A DNA stretch of 64,000 bases, taken from Pseudodonghicola flavimaris (GTDB lineage: Bacteria; Pseudomonadota; Alphaproteobacteria; Rhodobacterales; Rhodobacteraceae). The stretch lies in NCBI RefSeq assembly GCF_030164425.1, contig NZ_JASNJD010000010.1, forward strand, positions 1 through 64,000. The letters are read 5' to 3'. A program made the position numbers and the translations under genes. Under the pieces are notes generated by a model. It was not told the DNA's origin, searched no databases, and was given only the letters and a program-made list of their open reading frames with translations. Shown piece by piece: positions 16,787 to 24,712 of this stretch (its first letter is position 1; each line of letters starts with the position of its first letter).

Positions 16787-17875
16787 ATGACAGAGCGCCC
16801 GATCCGCGTCGGTTTCATCGGCCTCAACCCCGACAGCCACTGGGCGGCCACCGCCCACCTGCCCGCCCTGCAATCGCTGGGGGGCGCCTATGAAATCGTC
16901 GGCGTTGCCAACAGCACGCCGGAAAGCGCGGAACGCACCGCCACGGCGCTCGGGCTGAAACATGCCTTTGCCAGCCCCGCAGCTCTCGTCGCCTCGCCCG
17001 AGATCGATCTGGTGGTGGTGACGGTGAAGGTGCCCCATCACTTCGAATTGGTCAGCGCGGCGCTGCTGGCCGGCAAACACGTCTATTGCGAATGGCCGCT
17101 CGGCAACGGTCTGGACGAGGCGCGCCGCCTCGCCGCCCTGGCCGAGGAGACGGGCGTGGTCGCCGTGGTCGGCACCCAGGCCCGCGCGGCGCTGGAGATC
17201 CTGCACCTGAAACAGCTGATCGCCGAGGGCTTCGTCGGCGAAGTGCTGTCGACCAGCCTGATCGGTTCCGGCGGCAACTGGTCGGACAAGACCATCGAGG
17301 AATATTACTACCTCTTCGACGCCAGCAACGGCGCCACCATGCAGTCCATCCCGATGGCGCATACCCTGGCCGCCCTGCAGGAGGTTCTGGGCGCCTTCGG
17401 CCCGCTCGATGCGCGTTTCATCAACCATTTCGAGACGGTCGAGGTGACCGATGCCGGCGAGACGCGCCCCAAGACGGCGCCCGACCAGCTCCTGGTGCAG
17501 GGCACCATGGCCAGCGGCGCGGCGGTGTCGGTCCACTATCGCGGCGGCGTGTCGCGCGGCACCAATCTGCTGTGGGAGATCAACGGCACCGAAGGCGACA
17601 TTCAGGTCACCGCCGATCTGGGCCACGCGCAGATGGTGCAGCTGACCGTCAAGGGCGCGCGCGGCGACGCCAAGGAGATGACCGAGCAGATGCCCGCACC
17701 TGCCCTCTACAACGGCAAGCCGGAGTTTGCCGGCGCCCGCAACGTGGCCGGGATCTATGCCCGTCTCGCCGCCGACATCCGCACCGGCAGCCGCACCGCC
17801 CCGAGCTTTGCCGACGCCGTGGCGCTGCATGACCTGCTGGACCGCATCGAAACCTCGGCCGCCGCAAAGGGCTAA
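16787..17875 (+). CDS. Gfo/Idh/MocA family oxidoreductase
   Basis: 362 aa. N-terminal Rossmann domain begins RVGFIGLNPDSHW, a modified GxGxxG, followed by the family's conserved EWPLGNGLDEAR (in place of the usual EKP) and a C-terminal alpha/beta domain with long substrate-binding sheet. NAD(P)-dependent dehydrogenase of a sugar-like or polyol substrate; the substrate is not evident. AGGAG 7 nt upstream fixes the start. Followed by a hairpin and an NAD(P)-binding protein gene. Confidence 0.88.
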   Translation: MTERPIRVGFIGLNPDSHWAATAHLPALQSLGGAYEIVGVANSTPESAERTATALGLKHAFASPAALVASPEIDLVVVTVKVPHHFELVSAALLAGKHVYCEWPLGNGLDEARRLAALAEETGVVAVVGTQARAALEILHLKQLIAEGFVGEVLSTSLIGSGGNWSDKTIEEYYYLFDASNGATMQSIPMAHTLAALQEVLGAFGPLDARFINHFETVEVTDAGETRPKTAPDQLLVQGTMASGAAVSVHYRGGVSRGTNLLWEINGTEGDIQVTADLGHAQMVQLTVKGARGDAKEMTEQMPAPALYNGKPEFAGARNVAGIYARLAADIRTGSRTAPSFADAVALHDLLDRIETSAAAKG

Positions 17876-17888
17876 GCCGAACAAAGGA

Positions 17889-17910
17889 CCATCCCGGGCG
17901 GCCGGGATGG
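17889..17910. terminator. Hairpin between Gfo/Idh/MocA and NAD(P)-binding genes
   Basis: CCATCCCGG-gcgg-CCGGGATGG, a perfect 9-bp stem with 4-base loop, without a T-run. It may partly separate the two co-directional genes. Confidence 0.45.
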
Positions 17911-17974
17911 CATTGCCGTTGCGCCTCGGGCGCGCCATGCAGGACGGCAGGACACCATCCATGGAGGACCCGGA

Positions 17975-18640
17975 ATGAAAATCCTGATTATCGGTGCCAC
18001 CGGCGGGATCGGCCATCGACTTCTGCCGATGCTCGTCGCGAACGGTCACGAGGTCGTCGGGCTGCATCGCAAGCCGGAGCAGGCAGACGCGATCCGCACG
18101 GCGGGCGCGGTCCCCTGTCCCGGCGACATCATCGACATGAGCGTGGCGGAGATCGCCGCCGCCGCGCAGAGCTGCGATGCCATCGTGTTCTCCGCAGGTG
18201 CGGCGGGCAGCGGCCTCGACCGCACCACCGCCATCGACGGCGACGGGCCGATCAAGACGGTCGCAGCCGCCCGCGCGCTCGGCATTTCGCGCCTCTATCT
18301 GGTGTCGGCCTTTCCCGAATCCGCCCGCCAGAAAGAGCGCAACCCGCGGTTCGAGCATTACATGGCGGAGAAGAAACGCGCCGATGTGGCGGTCGCCTCC
18401 TCTGAGCTGGACTGGGTGATCGTGAGGCCGGGCACCCTGCAGCACGAAGACGGCGACGGCAGGGTCAGCCTCGGGCCGGCGGTCGCTTATGGCAATGTGG
18501 CCCGTGGCAATGTCGCCCGTGTCCTCGCCGGGCTGATCGAGCGCCCGGACATCCGCCGCGAGATCCTGGAGCTGACCGATGGCACGGTTCCTGTCGCTGA
18601 GGCGCTGGAGGCTCTGCGCAAGGCACGGCTGAAGGGTTGA
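17975..18640 (+). CDS. NAD(P)-binding atypical SDR (NmrA/YwnB-like)
   Basis: 221 aa. The N-terminus KILIIGATGGIGHRLLPMLV contains the GATGxxG nucleotide-binding motif of atypical SDRs, followed by VVGLHRKPEQ, FSAGAAG and the middle segment YLVSAFPES; the active-site tyrosine/lysine of classical SDRs is absent, typical for NmrA/YwnB-like proteins that act as reductases or redox sensors. GGAGG 7 nt upstream of the ATG. Downstream of the Gfo/Idh/MocA gene on the same strand. Confidence 0.85.
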   Translation: MKILIIGATGGIGHRLLPMLVANGHEVVGLHRKPEQADAIRTAGAVPCPGDIIDMSVAEIAAAAQSCDAIVFSAGAAGSGLDRTTAIDGDGPIKTVAAARALGISRLYLVSAFPESARQKERNPRFEHYMAEKKRADVAVASSELDWVIVRPGTLQHEDGDGRVSLGPAVAYGNVARGNVARVLAGLIERPDIRREILELTDGTVPVAEALEALRKARLKG

Positions 18641-18682
18641 CGGCACCCTGGGGCCTATGCGCCGTCTCACAGGAACCGATGC

Positions 18683-18709
18683 GCCCCATTCATGAGAGTT
18701 GCTCATGGG
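18683..18709. promoter_or_regulatory. Candidate operator upstream of the aldo/keto reductase gene
   Basis: 27-base element containing a perfect inverted repeat CATGAG-agttg-CTCATG (18691-18707). The same element (gccccattcatga-N6-ctcat) recurs at 21637-21663 upstream of the alcohol dehydrogenase. Spacing is in the range used by LysR-type regulators; the regulator is not identified. Confidence 0.5.
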
Positions 18710-18862
18710 TGATTGTCATTATGCCTCGATTATCCCGAAGGCCCCGCTGCGTTACATAGGCGCCATGGATCCGCACAGCCCGCCCCGCGGCGGCGCGGAT
18801 CGTCCGAGATGACAGAACCGGGGACCCCCGGTTCGACCAACACCAGGAAGAAAGGGATTCAG

Positions 18863-19723
18863 ATGATCCACGAAGAAACATACACCCTGCCGAACGGCGT
18901 CGAGATCCCCAAACTCGGGCTCGGCACCTGGATGATCGAAGACGACGTGGTCGCCGATGCCGTGAAGGCGGCGATCGAGATGGGCTACCGTCACATCGAC
19001 ACCGCCCAGGCCTATGGCAACGAACGCGGTGTCGGCGAAGGCATCCGCGCCTCCGGCATCGCCCGCGACCAGCTGTTCCTGCAAACCAAGCTGGCCGCCG
19101 AGGTCAAGGATTACGAAGGCGCCAAGGCCGCCATCGAAGGCTCGCTGAAGACCCTCGGGCTCGACTACATCGACCTGATGATCATCCACAGCCCGAAACC
19201 CTGGGCGGATTTCGCCGGCGAAGACCGGTTCTTCGAAGGCAACCTCGCAGCATGGAAAGCGCTGGAAGAGGCATATGAAGCCGGCAAGATCCGCGCCATC
19301 GGCGTGTCGAACTTCCAGAAGGAAGACCTCGACAACCTGCTCGAGAACGCAAAGATCAAACCGATGGTCGACCAGATCCTCGCGCATGTGAGCAACACGC
19401 CCTTCGACCTGATCGACTATGCCACCAGCCAGGGCCTGCTGGTCGAAGCCTATTCGCCCATCGCCCACGGCAAGATCCTCGACAACGCCGAAATCGGCGC
19501 GATGGCCGAGAAATACGGTGTGACCGTTCCGCAGCTCTGCATCCGCTACGTGCTGCAGCTCGGGATGGTGGCGCTGCCGAAGACCGGCAACCCGGCCCAC
19601 ATGAAGAGCAATGCGGAGGTCGAATTCGTGATCTCCGACGCCGACATGGAATCGCTGAAGACCATCGATCCGATCAAGGATTATGGCGACGCCAGCGTGT
19701 TCCCGGTCTACGCTAAGAACTGA
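18863..19723 (+). CDS. Aldo/keto reductase (2,5-diketo-D-gluconate reductase-like)
   Basis: 286 aa from ATG 18863, chosen because AAAGGGA lies upstream and the conserved family start (LPNGVEIPKLGLGTW) follows; the frame is open to 18713. Catalytic tetrad visible: Asp and Tyr in IDTAQAYGNE, Lys in LQTKLAAE, His in MIIHSPKPW. NADPH-dependent reduction of aldehydes or ketones in the cytoplasm. Preceded by an operator-like palindrome shared with the alcohol dehydrogenase gene at 21920, suggesting a common aldehyde-responsive control. Confidence 0.92.
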   Translation: MIHEETYTLPNGVEIPKLGLGTWMIEDDVVADAVKAAIEMGYRHIDTAQAYGNERGVGEGIRASGIARDQLFLQTKLAAEVKDYEGAKAAIEGSLKTLGLDYIDLMIIHSPKPWADFAGEDRFFEGNLAAWKALEEAYEAGKIRAIGVSNFQKEDLDNLLENAKIKPMVDQILAHVSNTPFDLIDYATSQGLLVEAYSPIAHGKILDNAEIGAMAEKYGVTVPQLCIRYVLQLGMVALPKTGNPAHMKSNAEVEFVISDADMESLKTIDPIKDYGDASVFPVYAKN

Positions 19724-19747
19724 TCCGGCAACCGTCGGACAGAGTGA

Positions 19748-19780
19748 GACAGGCGCCGCACGGATGACGCGGCGCCTGTC
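19748..19780. terminator. Terminator hairpin after the aldo/keto reductase gene
   Basis: Perfect 12-bp stem GACAGGCGCCGC / GCGGCGCCTGTC with a 9-base loop, 24 bases after the stop codon. The downstream sequence is C-rich rather than T-rich, so it may be a weak or Rho-assisted terminator. Confidence 0.55.
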
Positions 19781-19976
19781 CGCCCCCTTCGGGGCGATTT
19801 GTGACAGGTGCTCGGGCCTTTTGCCTGCCGGCTTTGTGCCAGTCTTGAAAACTCCCGTTCCAGGATTGCCAGGGCCCGCCCCTGAAGGGATTTCAAAGTC
19901 CTCTCAGGGCCGATCCAGTCGCCGTTGCGTCCCCAACGATGTGGCGGCTCCCTTGGACAACTGAGGAGGACACATC

Positions 19977-21521
19977 ATGAAAGCCAATCTCCTGCCCGCT
20001 GCGCTGCTGTTGACCACTGCGCTTGTGGCCACCCCTGCGGTGGCGGCGGATTGCGCCGCGCTGGCCGGTCTGAACCTTTTTGGCGTGGATATCGCCACCG
20101 CCGAAGAGCAGGTGGCCCAGACCCTGCCGCCCGATCCGATGAGCGCCATGACCGGTGGCTCTCCCCACCCGGTGGAGGTCGCGGCGCATTGCCTGGTCGA
20201 GGGCAAGATCGACGATCGCGACGGCGTGAACGGTCGCTATGGCATCCGCTTCCAGATGCGCCTGCCCGACGAGTGGAACGGACGGTTCCTGTTCCAGGGC
20301 GGCGGTGGCAGCGACGGATTCATCGCGCCGGCCACCGGCAGCGTCCCCACGCTCGGCACCACGGCGACCCCGGCGCTGCGCCGCGGCTATGCGGTGGTCA
20401 GCATGGATGGCGGCCATGACGGTCTCGACGCGAGCTTTGCCCACGATCAACAGGCGCGGCTCGACCTCGCCTATGCCGCCATCGGCAAGGTGACGCGGAC
20501 CGCCAAGGCGCTGATCCGTGCGCGCTATGACACATCCCCGGCGCAGTCCTTTTTCATGGGCTGTTCCAACGGCGGCCGCGAGGCAATGATGGCCGCGCAG
20601 CGCTTTCCCACCGAATTCGACGGGATCGTGGCCGGCAACCCCGGCTTTCGCCTGTCGCGCGCGGCCGTGGCCCAGGCCTGGGATGTGGCCCAGCTGATGC
20701 CGGTGGCCCCCGGCGGCGACCTGCCGCAGGCGCTGACGCAGGCCGATCTCGACATCGTCTCGGCCGAAGTGCTGGCACAATGCGATGCGCGGGACGGGCT
20801 GGAAGATGGCATCGTCGCCGCTCCGTGCGCCTTTGACAGCGGCACCCTGGATGGACGGATCGCCGCGGGCAAGCTGGCGGCGCTGCGCGCTGTCATGAAC
20901 GGGCCGACGGGCGCCGACGGCAGGGCGCTCTACAGCGACTGGCCCTGGGACCCGGGGCTTTCCAGCCCAGGCTGGCGGGCGTGGAAACTGGGCACGGCAG
21001 AGGTCCCCTCGCTGGCCCTCTCGCTGGGTCGGCCATCGCTGATGACCTTGTTCATGACCCCACCCCAGGATACCTTTCCCGCGGCGCCCGACTTCGACGC
21101 GCTGGCGCGGAATGTCAGCTCGGTCGGCGGCTATTTCGATGCCGACGAGACCTTTCTGTCCACCTTCGCGCATGACGGCGGCAAGCTGGTGATCTTCCAG
21201 GGCATGGCCGATCCGGTGTTCTCCGCCAATGACATCGCCCGCTGGTACGAGGAAACCGTCGCGAACACCGGCCCGGATGTGGCGCGCCTCTTCATGGTGC
21301 CCGGCATGACCCACTGCGGCGGTGGTCCCGCCTTCGAGGATTTCGATCCGCTCACCGCGCTGGAACATTGGATCGACAGCGGAGAGGCCCCCGACATGAT
21401 GGCCGCCTCGGCGCCCTCGATGCCCGGCCGCGGGATGCCGCTCTGCGCCTACCCCGCACATGCGCAATATACCGGCGGCGACCCCGCCTTGGCCGACAGC
21501 TTCGCCTGCGTCACGCCCTGA
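19977..21521 (+). CDS. Secreted tannase/feruloyl esterase family hydrolase
   Basis: 514 aa with a Sec signal peptide (about residues 1-23, ending TPAVAA). The hallmark CS-D-HC arrangement of the tannase/feruloyl-esterase family is present: GCSNGG with nucleophile Ser at about 198 preceded by Cys, the acid Asp in FQGMADPVFS, and His followed by Cys in MTHCGGGP. It would cleave ester-linked phenolic acids (gallate, ferulate or related) outside the cytoplasm. AGGAGG-type Shine-Dalgarno upstream. Location beside dehydrogenases and within reach of aromatic-catabolism genes fits a supply of phenolic acids, though no direct link is shown. Confidence 0.9.
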   Translation: MKANLLPAALLLTTALVATPAVAADCAALAGLNLFGVDIATAEEQVAQTLPPDPMSAMTGGSPHPVEVAAHCLVEGKIDDRDGVNGRYGIRFQMRLPDEWNGRFLFQGGGGSDGFIAPATGSVPTLGTTATPALRRGYAVVSMDGGHDGLDASFAHDQQARLDLAYAAIGKVTRTAKALIRARYDTSPAQSFFMGCSNGGREAMMAAQRFPTEFDGIVAGNPGFRLSRAAVAQAWDVAQLMPVAPGGDLPQALTQADLDIVSAEVLAQCDARDGLEDGIVAAPCAFDSGTLDGRIAAGKLAALRAVMNGPTGADGRALYSDWPWDPGLSSPGWRAWKLGTAEVPSLALSLGRPSLMTLFMTPPQDTFPAAPDFDALARNVSSVGGYFDADETFLSTFAHDGGKLVIFQGMADPVFSANDIARWYEETVANTGPDVARLFMVPGMTHCGGGPAFEDFDPLTALEHWIDSGEAPDMMAASAPSMPGRGMPLCAYPAHAQYTGGDPALADSFACVTP

Positions 21522-21636
21522 CCCGGTTGCCGGAGGTCGCCCCGCTTGCGGGCGGCCTGACCGGTACGGTTCCCCCTGCCTGCCCAGTCTTTCACCGCCC
21601 CGCCGACGCGGCCGATCCCCCCAGCAGCCGCGCTCC

Positions 21637-21663
21637 GCCCCATTCATGAATGCTCCTCATCGG
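21637..21663. promoter_or_regulatory. Second copy of the shared 27-base operator-like element
   Basis: gccccattcatga, six variable bases, ctcat and a G-rich end, aligned without gaps to the element at 18683-18709. Dyad symmetry is weaker here. It lies 257 bases before the alcohol dehydrogenase start. Confidence 0.5.
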
Positions 21664-21703
21664 CGCAAGTTCAAAACGGGCATAGTCGCTGCCAAAGGCA
21701 GAA

Positions 21704-21719
21704 GTATACATTCGTATAC
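21704..21719. promoter_or_regulatory. GTATAC-N4-GTATAC palindrome
   Basis: Perfect repeat of the self-complementary hexamer GTATAC separated by attc, in an otherwise GC-rich region 200 bases upstream of the alcohol dehydrogenase gene. It resembles operators of HxlR-type (DUF24) redox regulators; that link is inference, and no HxlR gene is in the window. Confidence 0.5.
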
Positions 21720-21919
21720 CGATGGACCCCAGATGCGGCGCAGCTGTTCGCGGACGGGTCTGCCGATACAGGACGACCCAGTATGGCGATCCCCGGTGTC
21801 TCGCGCACCCCATTGCTCCCCGAACGGGAGTCCGGGCCCGAAACCTCCGGACCGGCCAGTGCCGGGCCGTCCTGCCGTGCACCGCAGAAAGCTCGGTCAT
21901 ATCGAAAGGAAGTTACCTC

Positions 21920-23011
21920 ATGAAAGCATCTGTCATCACGCAAGTGGGCAAGCCGTTCACTGTCGTCGACATGGAGATCGCCGACCCCATTGGCGCCGAA
22001 GTCGCCTTCGACGTGAAGGCCTCGGGGCTCTGCCACACCGATCTTCATTTCGCCACCACCGACTTCGGCCACCAGATGCCCGCGCTCTTCGGCCATGAGA
22101 TCGCCGGCGTGGTCACCGCCATCGGCCCCGATGTCACGACCATCGCGGTCGGCGATCACGTCGTCGCCTGTCTGGTGCAGTTCTGCGGCAAATGCGTCAA
22201 ATGCCTGTCCGGCAAGACCTATGAATGCCAGCACCCCGAGGCGGTGATGCGCAAGGAAGACCAGCCGCCGCGCATCACCCTGGACGGCCAGCCGGTCAAC
22301 CAGGTGATGGGGGTCGGTGGCTTCGCCGAAAAGGCGCTGATGCACGAGAACCAGCTGGCGGTGGTGAACAAGGACATCCCCTTCGCGCAGGCCTCGCTGA
22401 TCGGCTGCGCGGTGGTGACAGGTGCCGGCTCCGCCATCCACGCCGCCAAGGTGGCGGTGGGTGACTCGGTGGCCATCATCGGCACCGGCGGTGTCGGCCT
22501 CAACACCATCAGCGGCGCCCGGCTGGCCGGGGCCCGCCGTATCATCGCCATCGACATCGACGACGAAAAGCTGGAAGCGGCAAGGAAATTCGGCGCCACC
22601 GATGTCGTCAACTCGAAGACGGTCGATCCGATCGAGGCGGTCAGGGAGCTGACCGGCGGCGGCGTCGATCACGCCTTCGAGGTGATCGGCATGGCGATGA
22701 CGCAGAAACAGGCCGTCGAGATGTGCGGCATGGGCGGCCAGGCCTATTTCATCGGCCTCGCCAAGCCGGGCACCACCATCGAACTGGACACCTCGCTGCA
22801 GGCCCTGCTCGATCAGAAAGGCGTCCACGGCGTGCTGATGGGGTCGGTGAACCTGAAGGCCGATATTCCGATGTACGCCGATTTCTACGTTCAGGGCCGC
22901 CTGGTGCTGGACGATCTGGTGACCCAGGAAATCGCCCTCTCCGAGATCAACGAAGCCTATGAGGCGCTGACCAAGGGCGGCATCATCCGCTCCGTCATCA
23001 CCTCCTTCTGA
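21920..23011 (+). CDS. Zinc-dependent alcohol dehydrogenase (MDR family)
   Basis: 363 aa from ATG 21920 with AAGGA 9 nt upstream; the open frame extends to 21722 without similarity. Catalytic zinc ligands are seen in GLCHTDLH and the GHE motif; the structural zinc lobe is the four-cysteine run FCGKCVKCLSGKTYEC. Nucleotide-binding motif GTGGVGLN is followed by acidic DIDDEK, favouring NAD+. The pattern resembles class III-like/aryl-alcohol dehydrogenases. Oxidises primary or aromatic alcohols to aldehydes. Transcribed alone, with a terminator hairpin behind it. Confidence 0.92.
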   Translation: MKASVITQVGKPFTVVDMEIADPIGAEVAFDVKASGLCHTDLHFATTDFGHQMPALFGHEIAGVVTAIGPDVTTIAVGDHVVACLVQFCGKCVKCLSGKTYECQHPEAVMRKEDQPPRITLDGQPVNQVMGVGGFAEKALMHENQLAVVNKDIPFAQASLIGCAVVTGAGSAIHAAKVAVGDSVAIIGTGGVGLNTISGARLAGARRIIAIDIDDEKLEAARKFGATDVVNSKTVDPIEAVRELTGGGVDHAFEVIGMAMTQKQAVEMCGMGGQAYFIGLAKPGTTIELDTSLQALLDQKGVHGVLMGSVNLKADIPMYADFYVQGRLVLDDLVTQEIALSEINEAYEALTKGGIIRSVITSF

Positions 23012-23029
23012 TCCCCGCCTGACCAATGC

Positions 23030-23060
23030 GCCGGCACCGACGCAAAATGTCGGCGCCGGC
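23030..23060. terminator. Bidirectional terminator between convergent genes
   Basis: Stem GCCGGC-a-CCGAC / GTCGG-c-GCCGGC with one mismatch and a 7-base loop (gcaaaat), between the alcohol dehydrogenase (plus) and the beta-propeller gene (minus). Confidence 0.6.
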
Positions 23061-23068
23061 GTCCGCCT

Positions 23069-23875
23069 TCAGAGCCGCTCCAGCGGAATGCGGAAGATCG
23101 TCCCGTCGCCCCAGGTCGCGCAGAGCAGCGCCTTCTGATCCGGCGTCACCACCAGCCCCACCGGACGCGACAACCCGTCGGCGATGCGTCGGGAGCTGCC
23201 GGTGCGCAGGATTTCCCGCACCGTCGTTCCGCCGTAATCGACCACGAAAACCCGGCCATCGGCAGTGAGAGCGATCCCCGACCCCGGTGTGGCAAAGGCC
23301 TGTCCGGCCTCGATCCGCCGGCCATCGGGCCGCAGGACCGTGACCCCGCCACCGATGTTCGAGACGACATAGCCGCCATCGGGCGTCTGCACGACGCCGA
23401 CCGGGGTGTTCAGCCCGTCGATCAGCGGTTTCGGCCCATCGTCCTCCACCGTCAGGATTTCGTGACTGCGCCGGTTCGCCACCATCAGCCGCCCGGCGCG
23501 ATCAAAGCTCAGCCCCGCCGGCGTCGCCAGACCGGTGACATGGGTGCGGCGATGGCCGTCGGCCGTGAACCGCCAGATCAGATCGTCGGCATAGGAGGCG
23601 ACGAAGATCGTACCATCGGCGGCGATTGCCAGACCTGAGGGCCCGGGCAGCCCTTCGGCGAACACCTCCCTCCGCCCGTCCGGGGCGAAGCGGCTGATCC
23701 GCCCGGCCCCCCATTCGGCGACGAAAAGATGCCCGGCTGCGTCGAACCCCATGCCAGCCGGCGCGCTGACGCCCTGCCACAGGGGCCCGGGATCGCCGGC
23801 GGCCCGTGCCCGGCCGGCCACCCCCAGCGACACCGCCAGCCCCTGTGCCAGAACGGCGCGACGGCTCAGCCGCAC
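23069..23875 (-). CDS. Exported SMP-30/NHL-type beta-propeller protein
   Basis: 268 aa. The N-terminus LSRRAVLAQGLAV followed by a GRARA cleavage site looks like a Tat signal. The rest consists of repeated blades of about 40 residues with the pattern G-x-D-x-x-G-x-(L/I)-(F/V)-V-(A/S) (DAAGHLFVAEW, AADGTIFVASY, TADGRVFVVDY), typical of SMP-30/gluconolactonase-like and NHL propellers. Possibly a periplasmic lactonase or binding protein. Its start overlaps the end of the carboxymuconolactone decarboxylase-family gene by 10 bases, so the two are coupled. Confidence 0.8.
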   Translation of the reverse strand: MRLSRRAVLAQGLAVSLGVAGRARAAGDPGPLWQGVSAPAGMGFDAAGHLFVAEWGAGRISRFAPDGRREVFAEGLPGPSGLAIAADGTIFVASYADDLIWRFTADGHRRTHVTGLATPAGLSFDRAGRLMVANRRSHEILTVEDDGPKPLIDGLNTPVGVVQTPDGGYVVSNIGGGVTVLRPDGRRIEAGQAFATPGSGIALTADGRVFVVDYGGTTVREILRTGSSRRIADGLSRPVGLVVTPDQKALLCATWGDGTIFRIPLERL

Positions 23876-24288
23876 GTCATACCCTCCTCTGCCGCGGCCC
23901 GGGCCGCGAACACCTCCCCTGCGGCAAACAGCCCGTTCAGCGCCGCGGGAAAGCCGGCGTAGACAGCCATCTGCATCAGGATTTCGGTGATCTCCTCCCG
24001 GCTCAGCCCGACATTCAGCCCGGCCTCGATATGCACCTTCAGCTGCGGCTGCGCCGTTCCCATCGCCGCCAGGGCGGCAATCGTCGCGATCTCCCGGTCG
24101 CGCAGCGCCAGACCTGGGCGGGAATAGATATCGCCGAAGGGGAATTCGAAGAGATAGGTGGCGAAGTCCGGCGCGATCCCGGCCAGCGCATCGATTACGT
24201 TCTGACCGGCCTTGCCGTCGATTTCATCGAGCGCGCGCTTGCCGCGCTCCAGCCGGCTCTCCGGCGTCGTACTGCTGTGTATCGTCAT
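23866..24288 (-). CDS. Carboxymuconolactone decarboxylase family protein
   Basis: 140 aa from ATG 24288 (AAGGA about 10 nt upstream). Features of the gamma-carboxymuconolactone decarboxylase/AhpD-like fold: SRPGLALRDREIATIAALAAMG, VHIEAGLNVGLSREEITEILMQMAVYAGFPAALNG. The CxxC of AhpD peroxidases is absent, pointing to the PcaC-like decarboxylase branch. Its start lies 65 bases inside the end of the MerR gene and its end overlaps the beta-propeller gene, so all three form one tightly overlapped operon. Confidence 0.88.
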   Translation of the reverse strand: MTIHSSTTPESRLERGKRALDEIDGKAGQNVIDALAGIAPDFATYLFEFPFGDIYSRPGLALRDREIATIAALAAMGTAQPQLKVHIEAGLNVGLSREEITEILMQMAVYAGFPAALNGLFAAGEVFAARAAAEEGMTCG

Positions 24289-24652
24289 GGGTTTGCGTCC
24301 TTTTTTCCGTTTCGACATAGCCGTCGATCTTGGTGTCGAGGACGAGAAGACAGGCCTGCAGATCGGCCAGATGATCGCGCACACGGTCGCGGTGCACCTC
24401 CAGCATGCGGCGGCGCTCCGGGCTGGTCCGCGCTCCTCTGGCGCGCAACTCCGCATAGCGCAGCATCTCCCGGATCGGCATGCCGGTGGTTTTCAGCCGG
24501 TCGAGAAAGGCGATCCAGACCAGGATCGTCTCATCGTAATCCCGCCGTCCTCCGGCGTCGCGATCAGCATAGGGCAGAAGCCCGATCCGCTCGTAATACC
24601 GGATGGTATGGGCCGACAGACCGCTGCGTTTCGCAAGTTCGCCGATTTTCAT
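24224..24652 (-). CDS. MerR family transcriptional regulator
   Basis: 142 aa from ATG 24652 (a GTG lies one codon upstream). N-terminal winged HTH KIGELAKRSGLSAHTIRYYERIGLL is the MerR signature; a coiled-coil dimerisation helix follows (PERRRMLEVHRDRVRDHLADLQACL) with few cysteines, so a metal sensor is unlikely and an organic effector is more plausible, as in aldo/keto-reductase-linked MerR proteins. Its own promoter at 24682-24712 has the 19-bp spacer typical of MerR targets, implying autoregulation of the whole operon. Confidence 0.9.
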   Translation of the reverse strand: MKIGELAKRSGLSAHTIRYYERIGLLPYADRDAGGRRDYDETILVWIAFLDRLKTTGMPIREMLRYAELRARGARTSPERRRMLEVHRDRVRDHLADLQACLLVLDTKIDGYVETEKRTQTHDDTQQYDAGEPAGARQARAR

Positions 24653-24681
24653 CACACCCGCTTCTCATCAAGACGCGTCCG

Positions 24682-24712
24682 ACCCTAGGGGTTTGAGCGC
24701 GCTCTAAGTCAA
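24682..24712 (-). promoter_or_regulatory. MerR-type promoter with 19-bp spacer
   Basis: On the minus strand: -35 TTGACT (24707-24712), 19-bp spacer (24688-24706) containing the dyad GAGCGCGCTC, and -10 TAGGGT (24682-24687), 30 bases before the merR ATG. The overlong spacer with a central palindrome is the classical target of MerR activators. The -35 box overlaps the stop codon of the upstream mocR gene. Confidence 0.75.

Larger units (their letters stand above)
21522..21919. promoter_or_regulatory. Upstream region of the alcohol dehydrogenase gene
   Basis: 398 bases, no gene supported. It holds the operator-like element at 21637-21663 shared with the aldo/keto reductase promoter and a second palindrome GTATAC-attc-GTATAC at 21704-21719. 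Together they suggest control by two regulators. Confidence 0.5.

Noticed and set aside
16622-18706. 694-residue antisense frame
   Set aside because: Lies opposite two well-supported genes (Gfo/Idh/MocA and NAD(P)-binding protein); a GC-rich shadow.
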